From NCBI GenBank assembly GCA_903821495.1, contig CAIJLM010000263.1, forward strand, positions 1 through 35,090: a DNA stretch of 35,090 nt, given 5' to 3'. This DNA is from an uncultured Chthonomonas sp. GTDB lineage: Bacteria; Armatimonadota; Chthonomonadetes; Chthonomonadales; Chthonomonadaceae. This document shows, piece after piece, positions 16,354 to 25,167 of the stretch (position 1 is its first letter; each line of letters begins with the position of its first letter). A program made the position numbers and the translations under genes. Below the pieces are notes generated by a model. That model searched no databases. It saw only the letters and a program-made list of their open reading frames with translations, and was not told the DNA's origin.

Positions 16354-16430
16354 AACGAGCATAACTGGCGTTCACGAAGAGACACTTCGGGGGAATGCGC
16401 GTTGAGGAAAGCGTCGCTCGCCTGGGCACT
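16354..16430 (+). ncRNA. ZTP (pfl) riboswitch upstream of purH
   Basis: The leader shows the conserved core of the pfl motif: ATAACTGGCG at 16361-16370, a hairpin CGAAG/CTTCG at 16375-16389, GGGGGAATGCGC at 16389-16400, and CGCCTGGGCA at 16419-16428. These elements, in this order just upstream of a purine gene, define the aptamer for ZMP/ZTP, the AICAR nucleotides that pile up when 10-formyl-THF is short. PurH consumes AICAR ribotide with 10-formyl-THF, so sensing by its own mRNA makes physiological sense. Known ZTP riboswitches turn expression on. Boundaries are approximate. Confidence 0.88.
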
Positions 16431-16465
16431 CTCGACACACTTTCGAGAGGCTGAGGCGATTTTTT
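16419..16465 (+). terminator. Riboswitch-controlled intrinsic terminator before purH
   Basis: CGCCT at 16419-16423 can pair with AGGCG at 16454-16458, enclosing a 7-bp helix CTCTCGA/TCGAGAG (16429-16435 with 16443-16449), and the stem is followed at once by ATTTTTT (16459-16465). The CGCC strand is also needed for the aptamer, where it faces GGCG at 16367-16370. The two folds exclude each other, so ligand binding should prevent termination and switch purH on. A second possible hairpin, 16449-16458 with 16467-16476, overlaps it and could serve as an alternative. Confidence 0.7.
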
Positions 16466-16519
16466 GCGTCTTAGCCGCTCTTACGACCACCGTTTTTGCA
16501 CAGAAAAGGAGTTTGAAAC

Positions 16520-18139
16520 ATGGCTGGACAGGCTACAGAAAAGCGTCGCGCTCTACTCAGCGTCTCCGATAAGTCGGGGCTGACGGAGTTCGCTCAGGGT
16601 TTGGCGGCGCTAGGTTTTGAGATTATTTCGACGGGCGGGACGGCGACAGCCCTCGCCAACGCGGGGCTTTCCGTCCTCAATATCAGCGAAGTGACTGGAT
16701 TTCCTGAGATGCTAGAGGGGCGCGTCAAGACTCTCCATCCCGCGGTGCATGGGGGACTGTTGGCTGACCGCGCCAAGCCTGAACACCTCGCGGCTATCGC
16801 GGAGCATGATATTCGCCCCATCGACCTTGTGTGCGTGAACCTCTACCCGTTTGCGGCGACGGTGGCGAAACCAAACGTAACTCTAGAGGACGCGATTGAG
16901 AACATAGACATAGGCGGACCTGCAATGATTCGCTCGGCGGCGAAGAACCACACGGGCGTGGCGGTTGTGGTGAACCCCGCCGACTACTCCGCGATATTAG
17001 AGGAGATGACCGCGAATGAGGGGAGCCTCAGCCTAACGACGCGCCGTCAACTTGCGGCGAAGGCTTACGCGCATACCGGGCAGTACGACGCATACATTAG
17101 TCAGTGGCTTCTACAGCGTTTCGCGAAAGAGGCGGGGAGCGATGCGCCCGACTTTCCGCAGGAGATGGCGCTGGGCTATCGCAAGGCGCAGGACTGTCGC
17201 TACGGCGAGAACCCGCACCAACGCGCTGCGTTCTATGTACAGCCGGGAGTAACTGAGCCGTGCGTCGCGAACGCGAAGCAGTTGAGCGGCAAGGAGCTCT
17301 CCTTCAATAACATCTACGACCTGAACGCCGCCCTTGAGACCGCGAAGGAGTTTACGGAGGAGGCGCAACCCTGCGCCGTGATTATCAAGCACACGAACCC
17401 CTGCGGCGTTGCTCTGGGGGCTACGCTTGCGGATGCGTTTCAGAAGGCGCGAATGGGCGATTCTATCTCGGCGTTCGGGGGGATTCTCGCGGTGACTCGC
17501 CCGATTGATGTGGCTACCGCCGAAGAGATAACGGGCAAAAACACCTTCTTCGAAGCGATTATCGCGCCCGGCTACGAGGCGGCGGCGATTCCCATCCTCA
17601 CCGAAAAGAAGAAGTGGGGCGCGAACCTGCGCCTACTCGAACTCGGAGACCTGACAGGATGGCGGGAGAAGGCGGGCGCGACAGGGAACGACTACAAGCG
17701 AGTGACGGGCGGTATCCTCGTTCAGTCGCCTGACCATATTGTGATAACGGCGGCGGATTTGAAGGTCGTCACGAAACGCGCTCCCACGCAAGACGAGATT
17801 GAGGAGCTGCTCTTCGCGTGGAAGATTGTGCGACACGTCAAGAGTAATGCGATTGTCTTCACGAAGGGGCGGCAGGTGGTGGGCGTAGGCGCGGGACAGA
17901 TGAACCGCGTCCGCTCGGTGCGTCTCGCTGTGGAACAGGCGGGCGAACAGGCGAAGGGCGCTGTCGTGGCTTCCGACGCTTTCTTCCCATTCCCAGATGG
18001 TCCCGAAACGGCGGCTAAAGCGGGTATTACCGCTATCATCCAGCCCGGCGGTTCTGTGAAAGACGCTGAGACGATTGAGGTTGCGAACCGCTACGGTATC
18101 GCGATGGTGTTTACGAGCGTGCGGCACTTCCTGCATTAA
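16520..18139 (+). CDS. purH: Bifunctional AICAR transformylase / IMP cyclohydrolase
   Basis: Catalyses the last two steps of purine synthesis: formylation of AICAR ribotide with 10-formyl-THF, then ring closure to IMP. The 539-residue protein has the N-terminal cyclohydrolase domain (RALLSVSDKSGL, GRVKTLHPAVHGGLL, VNLYPF, ENIDIGGPAMIRSAAKN). It also has the C-terminal transformylase domain (RYGENPHQ, VIIKHTNPCGVA with the catalytic Lys-His pair, DSISAFGGI, GQMNRVRSV, DAFFPFPDGPE). It ends in the family's typical FTSVRHFLH. AAAAGGAG about eight bases upstream supports the ATG. It is preceded by a ZTP riboswitch and followed by a strong hairpin, so it appears to be a single-gene unit. Confidence 0.97.
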   Translation: MAGQATEKRRALLSVSDKSGLTEFAQGLAALGFEIISTGGTATALANAGLSVLNISEVTGFPEMLEGRVKTLHPAVHGGLLADRAKPEHLAAIAEHDIRPIDLVCVNLYPFAATVAKPNVTLEDAIENIDIGGPAMIRSAAKNHTGVAVVVNPADYSAILEEMTANEGSLSLTTRRQLAAKAYAHTGQYDAYISQWLLQRFAKEAGSDAPDFPQEMALGYRKAQDCRYGENPHQRAAFYVQPGVTEPCVANAKQLSGKELSFNNIYDLNAALETAKEFTEEAQPCAVIIKHTNPCGVALGATLADAFQKARMGDSISAFGGILAVTRPIDVATAEEITGKNTFFEAIIAPGYEAAAIPILTEKKKWGANLRLLELGDLTGWREKAGATGNDYKRVTGGILVQSPDHIVITAADLKVVTKRAPTQDEIEELLFAWKIVRHVKSNAIVFTKGRQVVGVGAGQMNRVRSVRLAVEQAGEQAKGAVVASDAFFPFPDGPETAAKAGITAIIQPGGSVKDAETIEVANRYGIAMVFTSVRHFLH

Positions 18140-18156
18140 GGGCGAGTTACCTTGTA

Positions 18157-18194
18157 CATAGGCATCCTGTATCGCGCTATCCAGGATGCCTATG
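18157..18194 (+). terminator. Perfect 13-bp hairpin after purH
   Basis: CATAGGCATCCTG at 18157-18169 and CAGGATGCCTATG at 18182-18194 form a perfect 13-bp stem with a 12-base loop, 17 bases after the purH stop. No T-run follows (next bases CGCCCGTTCGCG), so it may block 3' exonucleases or act as a Rho-type or transcription-factor site rather than a classic intrinsic terminator. Confidence 0.5.
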
Positions 18195-18245
18195 CGCCCG
18201 TTCGCGCTTCTTCCTACTAGAGTGAATGAGGCTTGCGTATCCCTC

Positions 18246-18275
18246 TTGACATTGCTTGAGAGACAAGTGTATACT
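18246..18275 (+). promoter_or_regulatory. Sigma-70 type promoter for the Uma2 gene
   Basis: A perfect TTGACA (18246-18251) and TATACT (18270-18275, five of six consensus) are spaced by 18 bases. The predicted transcript starts near 18282, about 35 bases before the ATG at 18317. This is the clearest vegetative promoter in the window. Confidence 0.75.
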
Positions 18276-18316
18276 TTGTTTTAGGAGCGACCATTTGTGA
18301 GAGGAGACTATAAATT

Positions 18317-18907
18317 ATGACAACCTTTGCGCCACTCTCTCCGAAAGTCAAGCGTTGGACGGTGGAGGAGTGCGAAAACCTCAGAACGTTGGGCGTATTA
18401 CAGGGACGCTATGAACTGATTGAAGGGATGATAATCGATAAGATGGGAAGCGGAGGAAGACACGCTAAACTAACGACGATTCTGATGGCGCTTTTACTGC
18501 GCCTGTTTTCAGGAGACCAGATTCGCGTACAGCACTCAATTCGCATTTTGGACGCATTGGGGCGCTACAATAAGCCGGAGCCAGACATCGCCATAACAGC
18601 AGAGGGCGCTATCGCTTATGACGATAACCCCCTTCCCGAAGACATTCTTCTCGTCGCAGAAGTCTCGGATAGTAGCCTCGAATACAACATGACCACGAAA
18701 GCGAACCTCTACGCCCGTGTCGGCATACCGGAGTACTGGATAGTGGACGCGGAGGGCGAACGCCTTCTTGTTCACCGCGAACCGTCCGAAACGGGGTACG
18801 CGGCGGTAACGATACTGCTGGCGGGAGATACGGTAACCCCGCTCTCTCGCCCGGACGGCGCTTTGCCTGCCGCGGATTTATTTCCGAAGGCGAAGGGGGA
18901 AGCTTAG
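18317..18907 (+). CDS. Uma2-family (DUF820) PD-(D/E)XK nuclease-like protein
   Basis: A 196-residue member of the Uma2 family, very numerous in cyanobacteria and some other phyla. YELIEGMII near 32-40, EPDIAI (D90), LLVAEVSDSS (E115) and MTTKANLYARVGIPEYWIVD (K128) follow the family's PD-(D/E)XK order. The family is annotated as putative restriction-type endonuclease, with no cellular role established. AGGAG about ten bases upstream supports the ATG, and a strong promoter lies just before. It is a single-gene unit between purH and a convergent minus-strand gene. Such genes are often multicopy and mobile, which would fit its isolation here. Confidence 0.9.
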   Translation: MTTFAPLSPKVKRWTVEECENLRTLGVLQGRYELIEGMIIDKMGSGGRHAKLTTILMALLLRLFSGDQIRVQHSIRILDALGRYNKPEPDIAITAEGAIAYDDNPLPEDILLVAEVSDSSLEYNMTTKANLYARVGIPEYWIVDAEGERLLVHREPSETGYAAVTILLAGDTVTPLSRPDGALPAADLFPKAKGEA

Positions 18908-18944
18908 TAGCGGTGACGCTACAGCGCCTCAGACTTCGTCCTAA

Positions 18945-19568
18945 TCACTTCAATTCACTCCAGTCTGGCGCGTAGTTCGGCATCTTTGTTTCGTCGCTGA
19001 CTTTCTTCCATGGCAAGGTTGGAATGATAGCGTCTATATGTCTTTCAATGCCCTCAAGAGCCTTTGCAGGGGATTTCTCGTATTTCGCATGGAACTCTCT
19101 CCCCCAAGCCTTTACCGTTTTGCGCCTGCCGCTTTTTATTACGCTAACGACCGCATACGGCATATCGGATGCCACAAAACCGTAGGATGGCTTCAATTTA
19201 CCGAAATGGCTATCTTCTATCAATTTGGCTAAACGCACGAATTCTGACTGCGGGATTGTCGCTCTATACGTCCCCCGTTCATGTTCTCGCAAGCCGTACC
19301 CGATATAGGTCGCTGTTCCGTCGCTCTGTAACGTCAACGTATAGAATGGGCTAGGGTTCATTGTGAAGCCTGGAACACGCTGAATCGTAATCTCCGTAAT
19401 TGGAAGGGGCGTTTTGCTTGCGGCTTTAATTGCGTTTAACGCCTCCTCTGATGTGCCGTTTTTTGTAGTACGGCATCCTGCAAACGCCAAAACTATGAGG
19501 AGAACGTTGAGCGTCTGACACAACCTGCGTCGCCGAATCGAGTAGCCCGGATGGTTCTCGCCTGGCAT
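18945..19568 (-). CDS. Lipoprotein with DUF6438-like domain
   Basis: The start at 19568 is chosen over one at 19631: AAAGGGG lies about nine bases upstream, it avoids overlap with the preceding gene, and it places a basic RRRR patch before a hydrophobic helix and a lipobox-like AFAGC, with Cys32 as likely lipidation site. The mature part (about 175 residues) contains ITIQRVPGFTMNPSPFYTLTLQSDG, then YRATIPQSEFVRLAKLIEDSHF and VVSVIKSGRRKTVKAWG. The 'PxYtltlxxdGxxxY.G......G.y...i...ef..L' pattern is that of DUF6438 proteins. Its function is unknown. It follows a secreted-protein gene by 37 bases and converges on the Uma2 gene. Confidence 0.75.
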   Translation of the reverse strand: MPGENHPGYSIRRRRLCQTLNVLLIVLAFAGCRTTKNGTSEEALNAIKAASKTPLPITEITIQRVPGFTMNPSPFYTLTLQSDGTATYIGYGLREHERGTYRATIPQSEFVRLAKLIEDSHFGKLKPSYGFVASDMPYAVVSVIKSGRRKTVKAWGREFHAKYEKSPAKALEGIERHIDAIIPTLPWKKVSDETKMPNYAPDWSELK

Positions 19569-19605
19569 GAGTTCGCCCCTTTCCAGAGACAGGAGAGAAT
19601 ACGAG

Positions 19606-20529
19606 TTAATGTTGGGCGACTTCGATTGCATAGACTCTCCTGAACCGCTTTGCGAGGCGAGCGGTATTCAAATCGCTACTCTGTTCCAGGTTATGTATGA
19701 TGCGCCTTACTTTTGGGTAACGTCGCGGCTTGTTGGATTTCGCCCAGTCGCCGGATACAGAGTAAGCGCATTCCGCAAGACTCTTCATATCATCAGGGCT
19801 AGATGCCGCCACCAAAAGGCGCCCCGGGTATTTCAAGAATAGTTTTCCGATGGTATCCAGACTATCCTCTGCCATAAAGCCATCCACAGGGGCGCGAAGG
19901 TATGCCCGCATCAGGGGAGCCGAGTGATTTCTGGAGTAAAGCGTTTTCACCGCGCCCGCCACCCCCTGCGCCCCGTAAGGGTCTTGTCCTTGAGGTTTGA
20001 ACCCAGCCTCTTGAAGTTTAGCGGGCGTGTGCTTCATCAAATGTATCGATTCAACCACGCGGAGGGCGTTCTTTTCAAAGTCAATCCCATAATACGCCAG
20101 AACAAAAGAGACGCTTGTGTAGGCGCGGGTTCCCCGGTAAAGCGCCTTTCGGATAGGGGTGAGGCGACGTGCAATCTCGGCAGACGGCATCCTATCAAAA
20201 AAACGTTTGGCGGCTTTATGCGCTGACATCTCCGCCGCCTCTTGCTCGGAAGCAACGCCCCAAAAACCATACCGCGCGAGACACCATCGCACTAGAGTCC
20301 TATCCTCTTTCGAGAGTGGAGGAGAAGATAGTATGGGAATATCCGTCGCGGGAACGGTGTGCGCCCCGGAGTCGCTCGTCCAGAAGGGCGCTTTTGTTTG
20401 CTGCTTTGACGGAGTTTTAGACGCGTTGTTGGCGGCGGCATAACTGTAGAGGAGAGTCGAGAAGAGCGTAACAACAAGCCCGACACGAAGAAAGACGGCG
20501 CAGATTCGGTTGAAATGCGTTGCAGGCAT
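19606..20529 (-). CDS. Secreted protein of unknown function
   Basis: A 307-residue protein I cannot place in a family. It begins with a signal peptide: hydrophobic FLRVGLVVTLFSTLLYSYAAA at about 13-33, with cleavage likely after AAA or AAN. A Lys/Ser/Thr-rich spacer follows (to about residue 60), then a mainly helical domain with LVRWCLARYGFWGVASEQEAAEM, YTSVSFVLAYYGIDFEKNALRVVESIHLM and a basic C-terminus. The YGIDFEKNALRVVESI and AVKTLYSRN segments suggest helical repeats, but this is weak. AGGAGG about 11 bases upstream supports the ATG. It is likely co-transcribed with the downstream lipoprotein, which points to an envelope role. Confidence 0.7.
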   Translation of the reverse strand: MPATHFNRICAVFLRVGLVVTLFSTLLYSYAAANNASKTPSKQQTKAPFWTSDSGAHTVPATDIPILSSPPLSKEDRTLVRWCLARYGFWGVASEQEAAEMSAHKAAKRFFDRMPSAEIARRLTPIRKALYRGTRAYTSVSFVLAYYGIDFEKNALRVVESIHLMKHTPAKLQEAGFKPQGQDPYGAQGVAGAVKTLYSRNHSAPLMRAYLRAPVDGFMAEDSLDTIGKLFLKYPGRLLVAASSPDDMKSLAECAYSVSGDWAKSNKPRRYPKVRRIIHNLEQSSDLNTARLAKRFRRVYAIEVAQH

Positions 20530-20593
20530 GGGGATTGGCCCTCCTAATTTGTTGAATACGGCGGATACCGTTCAAAGCCGGCAAACATGGGTT

Positions 20594-20618
20594 AAAAAAG
20601 CGTTTTGCGCTCTTTTTT
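20594..20618 (-). terminator. Intrinsic terminator after the yyaL-like gene
   Basis: On the minus strand AAAAAGAGCG, a five-base loop and CGCTTTTTT form a stem of about ten pairs with one G-U, ending in six U. It lies 31 bases beyond the stop at 20650. The A/U symmetry means it could also act on the opposite strand. Confidence 0.7.
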
Positions 20619-20649
20619 CATTATTCGCTATCTAAACGCCGATTCCTCC

Positions 20650-22728
20650 TCACTTCAACTGCCCCCGCAACGCCTCTGCCGACGTAACCGGCTCCTTGCA
20701 AACGAAGTTCGTGCAGACGTAGGCGGCGGGCTTGCCGTCGCGAAGGGAGCGCCCCTCAAGAAGCGGAACGCCCTCTGGAAGCGACTCGCCATCGGGAGCG
20801 AACGCGACGACGCGATTCGGGAGGTAGGTTTCGTAAATAACGCGGCGCAGGGCTTGCGTTTCGGGGGCGTTCAGGTCGCCGACAAGGGCTATCTCTTTCG
20901 GGGAGTCGAGGTAGAAGTCCAGAACGCTCAAGCCCCGCGCAAAACCGTAGGGCATTTTTTGATAGACATCGCCTAGACTCCGCAACATTCGCGCAGTCCG
21001 CTCCCGATAGTCGTTGCGCCCCAGCAGGAGGGAGAGTTTCAGCATGACCTCCATCGCCACCGAGTTGCCGCTCGGCGTGGCGTTGTCGTCCCAGTCTTTC
21101 GGGCGATGGACAAGGGCTTCGTGGTCGCCGCTCGTCGTAAAGAATCCGCCGCCCTCCTCGTCCCAGAAGTAGGTCAGCATGGAATCCATCAGTTCCGCCG
21201 CCGTGTTCAGCCACTGCCCGTCGCCCGTCGCCTCGTAGAGCCACAGTAGCCCCTCCGCATAGCAGGCGTAGTCCTCAAGATAGCCGTTCAGTTTCGCTTT
21301 GCCGTTTCGGGCGGTGCGAAGAAGCCGTAAATAGCCCTCCTTATCCCTGAAAGCGAGGGTTGAAAGTACGAAATCAGCGTTGCGAATAGCCGCTTGCAGG
21401 AAGTCTTCGCGCTCGAAAATAAGGTAGCACTCCGCGAACCCGCACAACATCATCCCGTTCCAGGCGGTCAGGATTTTGTCGTCGAGACCGGGCTTCACGC
21501 GCTTTTCGCGCTCTGCAAGCAGTTTCGCTCGCGCCCCATCCAGAGCCGCCGCCGTCTCCTCTAGCGATAAGCCGAACTGTTTTGCAACGCCCCGCGCATC
21601 CTTCACCACGTGGAGAATGTTCGTCTCCTCCCAGTTGCCGTGTCGGGTCACATCGTAGAAAGCGGAGAAGAGCGCCGCGTCGCGCTCCCCAAGCAGGGCG
21701 ACGACCTCCGCCTCCGACCAGACGAAAAACTTGCCCTCCACGCCCTCGCTGTCCGCGTCCTGCGCCGAGTAGAAGCCCCCGTCCGCGCTCGTCATTTCCC
21801 GCAGAACATACTCCAGAGTCTCCTCCGCTACTCCCCGATAGAATGCTTTGCGCGTTACCTGATAGGCGCGGGCGTAGGTCTGAACCAGTTGCGCGTTATC
21901 GTAGAGCATCTTCTCGAAGTGGGGCGCGAGCCATGTCGCGTCCGTGCTATAGCGATGGAAGCCCCCGCCGAGTTGGTCGTACATACCGCCCAGCGCCATG
22001 CCGTGCAGCGTCTTCTCCACCATGTCGAGGGGGTCTTGTCGGCGTGTGCGGGCGTGGAGTTTGAGGAGAAAGTTCAGCGTGTCCGGCTGAGGAAACTTAG
22101 GCGCTCCCCCGAATCCGCCGTGCGTCGAGTCGAAACGTTGCGCCAGTTGACTGTACGCCGTATCCAGCATGGAGGTCGTGAGCAGTTCACCGGAGGCGCG
22201 GGAACCTAGTTCGCTCTCCGTCGCCAACGCCTTCGCGATGTCCGCCCCCTGCTGTTCCAGTTCGCCGCGCCTGCTCGTCCACGCTTCGGCAATCGCATAG
22301 AGGAGGCGCGGAAAGCCCGGTTTGCCGTACATATCCTGCGGAGGGAAGTAGGTTCCGCCGTAGAAGGGCTTCCCGTCCGGCGAGAGAAAGACCGTCATGG
22401 GCCAGCCCCCCTGCCCCGTCAGCAGTTGCACCGCCGTCATGTAGATAGCGTCTACGTCGGGGCGCTCCTCCCTGTCCACCTTCACGTTCACAAAGTAGCG
22501 GTTCATTATCGCGGCGATGTCGGGGTTCTCGAAACTCTCCCGCTCCATCACGTGACACCAGTGACACGCCGAGTAGCCCACCGAGAGCAGGACGGGGCGA
22601 TTGGTCTCCCGCGCTATGCGGAACGCCTCCTCGCCCCACGGGAACCAGTCCACGGGATTGTGGGCGTGTTGGAGGAGGTAGGGGCTAGTCTCGTCGCTCA
22701 GGCGATTGGTGTGCAGGGGAGTGGTCAA
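20650..22728 (-). CDS. YyaL/SSP411-type protein: thioredoxin-like domain plus (alpha/alpha)6 barrel
   Basis: A 692-residue protein of the DUF255/thioredoxin_7 family (COG1331; bacterial YyaL, mammalian SPATA20). The family signature [21 protein letters not shown] opens the protein (given as residues 8-28, shortened in parts), followed by [12 protein letters not shown] with a CxxC pair at C55 and C58, [11 protein letters not shown] and [13 protein letters not shown]. The rest forms helical pairs resembling an (alpha/alpha)6 glycosidase or epimerase barrel. No reaction is established for the family. The start is a TTG at 22728, five bases after the previous stop, with AAAGGA about ten bases upstream; no ATG occurs before the signature. 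It is the last gene of a three-gene operon that ends at the terminator near 20600. Confidence 0.92.
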   Translation of the reverse strand: MTTPLHTNRLSDETSPYLLQHAHNPVDWFPWGEEAFRIARETNRPVLLSVGYSACHWCHVMERESFENPDIAAIMNRYFVNVKVDREERPDVDAIYMTAVQLLTGQGGWPMTVFLSPDGKPFYGGTYFPPQDMYGKPGFPRLLYAIAEAWTSRRGELEQQGADIAKALATESELGSRASGELLTTSMLDTAYSQLAQRFDSTHGGFGGAPKFPQPDTLNFLLKLHARTRRQDPLDMVEKTLHGMALGGMYDQLGGGFHRYSTDATWLAPHFEKMLYDNAQLVQTYARAYQVTRKAFYRGVAEETLEYVLREMTSADGGFYSAQDADSEGVEGKFFVWSEAEVVALLGERDAALFSAFYDVTRHGNWEETNILHVVKDARGVAKQFGLSLEETAAALDGARAKLLAEREKRVKPGLDDKILTAWNGMMLCGFAECYLIFEREDFLQAAIRNADFVLSTLAFRDKEGYLRLLRTARNGKAKLNGYLEDYACYAEGLLWLYEATGDGQWLNTAAELMDSMLTYFWDEEGGGFFTTSGDHEALVHRPKDWDDNATPSGNSVAMEVMLKLSLLLGRNDYRERTARMLRSLGDVYQKMPYGFARGLSVLDFYLDSPKEIALVGDLNAPETQALRRVIYETYLPNRVVAFAPDGESLPEGVPLLEGRSLRDGKPAAYVCTNFVCKEPVTSAEALRGQLK

Positions 22729-22733
22729 TGGCG

Positions 22734-23459
22734 TTAATCCTTTGGTTTGGTATCTGTCTTCCCGTTCTCGAAGCCGCCGTTCCAGTTGAAGATGTTGCCG
22801 CCAAGCCGACCGTAGAGCGGGTTATGTAGCGGGGAGGCGGCGTAGTAGGCGACCTTCACCACAACGATATGCCCGTCTGCGGCGACAACCGCCGTCTTAC
22901 CCGTTCGAGCGGAGGGGTAGGGGCTGTAGCCGTCTATGCGCTCCGTCGTATCGGTGTACTCCCAGACGGCGATAGGTCTCTTGTCAGAGGTTGGCGAAAG
23001 GGGGTCGCGCCACGCGCTACCCGCCTCCACAAAGAGAGCGGTCTGAGCGGGAATTTCAAGGTTTTCGAGCGGGTAAGCCCCCTTGCCGAAGGTATTCCAG
23101 AAGCGATAGTTCAGGGCGTACCCTGTGGCGACGGGCTGTCTATTTCGGGCGTGGAGGGTGTTCGGAAGCAGGGGGTTGAGCGGGTTTTCGAGGTTGCTTG
23201 GGTCGATATAGGCGGAGAGAAGTTCCGTCCAGCTCGTTAGTTTACCGTCCGCATCTACGTAAGACATGGGCGTTGGCAGACCGTCCCAGTCTTGCGCGTA
23301 GAGCAGGTAGCCTATTCCTAGTCGGCGTAGATTCGTGAGACCCAACTGGATTTTCTGGTCTTCAAGAGACTTCTGTAACAGCGTATAGCCTATAAAGCCC
23401 GCTATCGCCAGCAGTAGCCCTCCGCCAATAACCAATCTAGCGCGTTTCGGGTTCATCAT
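22734..23459 (-). CDS. Degenerate pseudopilin-like membrane-anchored protein
   Basis: After a basic MNPKRAR it has one membrane helix ([20 protein letters not shown]), then [23 protein letters not shown], which matches the 'xNLKQIGxAxxMYxQDxDExxP' start of the soluble part of DUF1559/H-X9-DG-type pseudopilins, and later [12 protein letters not shown] in place of the usual 'H-x9-DG' element. The normal prepilin peptidase site (G-F-T-L-I-E) is absent, so it is probably anchored uncleaved. The start is uncertain: a GTG at 23486 would overlap the permease gene by 13 bases with no obvious ribosome binding site, while the ATG pair at 23459/23456 has only weak SD-like bases. I chose 23459 because it gives a cleaner N-terminus. 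It sits in an operon between an ABC permease and the YyaL-like gene. Confidence 0.65.
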   Translation of the reverse strand: MMNPKRARLVIGGGLLLAIAGFIGYTLLQKSLEDQKIQLGLTNLRRLGIGYLLYAQDWDGLPTPMSYVDADGKLTSWTELLSAYIDPSNLENPLNPLLPNTLHARNRQPVATGYALNYRFWNTFGKGAYPLENLEIPAQTALFVEAGSAWRDPLSPTSDKRPIAVWEYTDTTERIDGYSPYPSARTGKTAVVAADGHIVVVKVAYYAASPLHNPLYGRLGGNIFNWNGGFENGKTDTKPKD

Positions 23460-23473
23460 GCGCGTCTCTGTCT

Positions 23474-25129
23474 CTAAGCCTCCCACTGATATTTTTCGAT
23501 ACGCTTCGCCCCCAGTGTTAGGGAGGTAAAGACGATATACGCCGTAAGCGCAAGGTGTAGTATACCCGCAAGAAGCCAGATAAGATACGGCTTATCCGGG
23601 TTCCAGAACTGTAGATAGAGCCATGCGCCTAGCATAGCGACAAAGGTAACGCCGATATAGACGACAGCGCCGAAAAAGCCGAGTACAAGCGCCCATACGC
23701 TCACCCGTTGCGCCGGATTCTCGTAGATGAAGCGAGGAAAGGTGGCGGAGATTCCCACGCCCAAGCCGCATAACCCGCCCGCGCAAATCATTACGAAAAG
23801 CGGAAGAATCAGCGCGAAATACCACTCCATCCGTCCTACGACAATGGTGTAGAGGATGAAGAGTCCGCTAATGCCTCCCGATACCAGCGTACTCATCACG
23901 AACTTCGCCCAGAGAAGCCGTCTGCCTGTGTTCGGAGAGGAGAGGTACTGCCAAAAACTCTGCCCCTCTAACCCAATGGAGGAGAGGGAGAGAATACTCG
24001 TCTGCATAAAGAGGATAATACCGACCATCGTGAACGACAGAGGCAGAAATCCCTCTCGCATATCCGTATCGCCGCCCGTCATCACCAGTACAAGAGGCAC
24101 GACAATCAGCAGGGCGGGCATGAGTAGTTGAGAGAGAAGAACGGTATCGCGTTGGACGTAGATAAGGTCTTTACGGATAAGCCCCGCGATTGGCATAGCG
24201 AAGTAGCGATACCAGCCTCTGCTGAACGAGGATGCCTCCCCTGCGAACGCGCCTGCGCCCTCCTCCTCCTCTGCAACGCTTGCGGCGGAGATGTTCAACT
24301 CTCCGAGTTTCAGGCAGAGCAGAAACAGCCCCCCGTTTATCCCCGTGATAAGCGCGAGATAGGCGAGAGCGCTTCTCCATGTCGCTTCGGGGTGGACGAG
24401 GGCGCGAAGCAGGGAGACGAACCAAGCGGATGGCATGACGCGAGGTATCACAGAGGTCGGGATTTTCGGCATGACGGGCGCGGAGAGCATACTTCCCGAA
24501 AATACGTCATGATGGAGCGGGATGTGTTGCGCCTGCACAAGGACAATCACGCAGACAAACAGCCCCATTATCACGTTCAGGAGGGCGATAACGGAGCGTA
24601 TACGCCGCATACCCAGCAGTTGTAGCAGAATGAGTAGCCCTAGCGACGTGAACAGGATAGGCAGTAGCGCGAACTGCGCCACCATAACAGGCAGTAAGGT
24701 CCACCCCAATAGGCTGACCTTGAGGGCGAAGGCGCACGCTCCTATTGCAGGAACTCCTAACACCATGAACTGCAAAGAACTGGTTACAGTTGCATCTATC
24801 AACTTCGCGGCGATGATGGCGCGGGGGGGCAGAGGCGCGTGAAAGAGCAGGGTGTAGTCTTTAGATTGCAGGAGAGTGGAGGCGATAAACGGCACGGCTC
24901 CCGCAAAAAGAAACAGGAAGAGGAGATAGAAGACCTGATAGGAAATCTCATTGAGGGCGCGAATCCGTTGCGCGAAGGCGAACAGCCCTGCAAACAACCA
25001 AAACACTCCCGCGAACATAAGAACCCCAAGTAGGCTGAGGAGCGCTGTCCAAACAGGATGACGACGCAGGGAATCGAAGAGGGTGTTTTTAGCGCTTTGC
25101 AGGCGGACTCGCATTAGTAGGAGAAACAT
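23474..25129 (-). CDS. ABC-2-type exporter permease
   Basis: A 551-residue protein with about 12 membrane helices, arranged as two similar halves of six, each preceded by a cytoplasmic segment. AGAVPFIASTLLQSKDYTLLFHAPLPPRAIIAAKLID in the first half is the typical 'xxxLLxsxDlxLLxsxPlsxxxixxaKxl' of large bacterial ABC-2 permeases (putative ABC exporter, PF16949-like). GWYRYFAMPIAGLIRKDLIYVQRD starts the second half, followed by LEGQSFWQYLSSPNTGRRLLWAKF, the mirrored element. It would form the membrane channel of an exporter, but no ABC ATPase gene lies nearby. A central acidic loop AEEEEGAGAF lies between halves. It is the first gene of the operon, with a TATAAT promoter about 40 bases upstream. 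Confidence 0.85.
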   Translation of the reverse strand: MFLLLMRVRLQSAKNTLFDSLRRHPVWTALLSLLGVLMFAGVFWLFAGLFAFAQRIRALNEISYQVFYLLFLFLFAGAVPFIASTLLQSKDYTLLFHAPLPPRAIIAAKLIDATVTSSLQFMVLGVPAIGACAFALKVSLLGWTLLPVMVAQFALLPILFTSLGLLILLQLLGMRRIRSVIALLNVIMGLFVCVIVLVQAQHIPLHHDVFSGSMLSAPVMPKIPTSVIPRVMPSAWFVSLLRALVHPEATWRSALAYLALITGINGGLFLLCLKLGELNISAASVAEEEEGAGAFAGEASSFSRGWYRYFAMPIAGLIRKDLIYVQRDTVLLSQLLMPALLIVVPLVLVMTGGDTDMREGFLPLSFTMVGIILFMQTSILSLSSIGLEGQSFWQYLSSPNTGRRLLWAKFVMSTLVSGGISGLFILYTIVVGRMEWYFALILPLFVMICAGGLCGLGVGISATFPRFIYENPAQRVSVWALVLGFFGAVVYIGVTFVAMLGAWLYLQFWNPDKPYLIWLLAGILHLALTAYIVFTSLTLGAKRIEKYQWEA

Positions 25130-25167
25130 AGAACGCCGTAGCCCCCTTCGTTGTAATCTGTTCCTAC

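Noticed and set aside
16449-16476. Hairpin with a T-rich loop as the purH terminator
   Set aside because: Its T-run lies in the loop, and no run follows the stem; the competing stem ending at 16458 followed by T6 fits better.
21610-22209. Long plus-strand frames opposite the yyaL-like gene
   Set aside because: Arg/His/Val-rich translations with no motif, antisense to a well-conserved gene.
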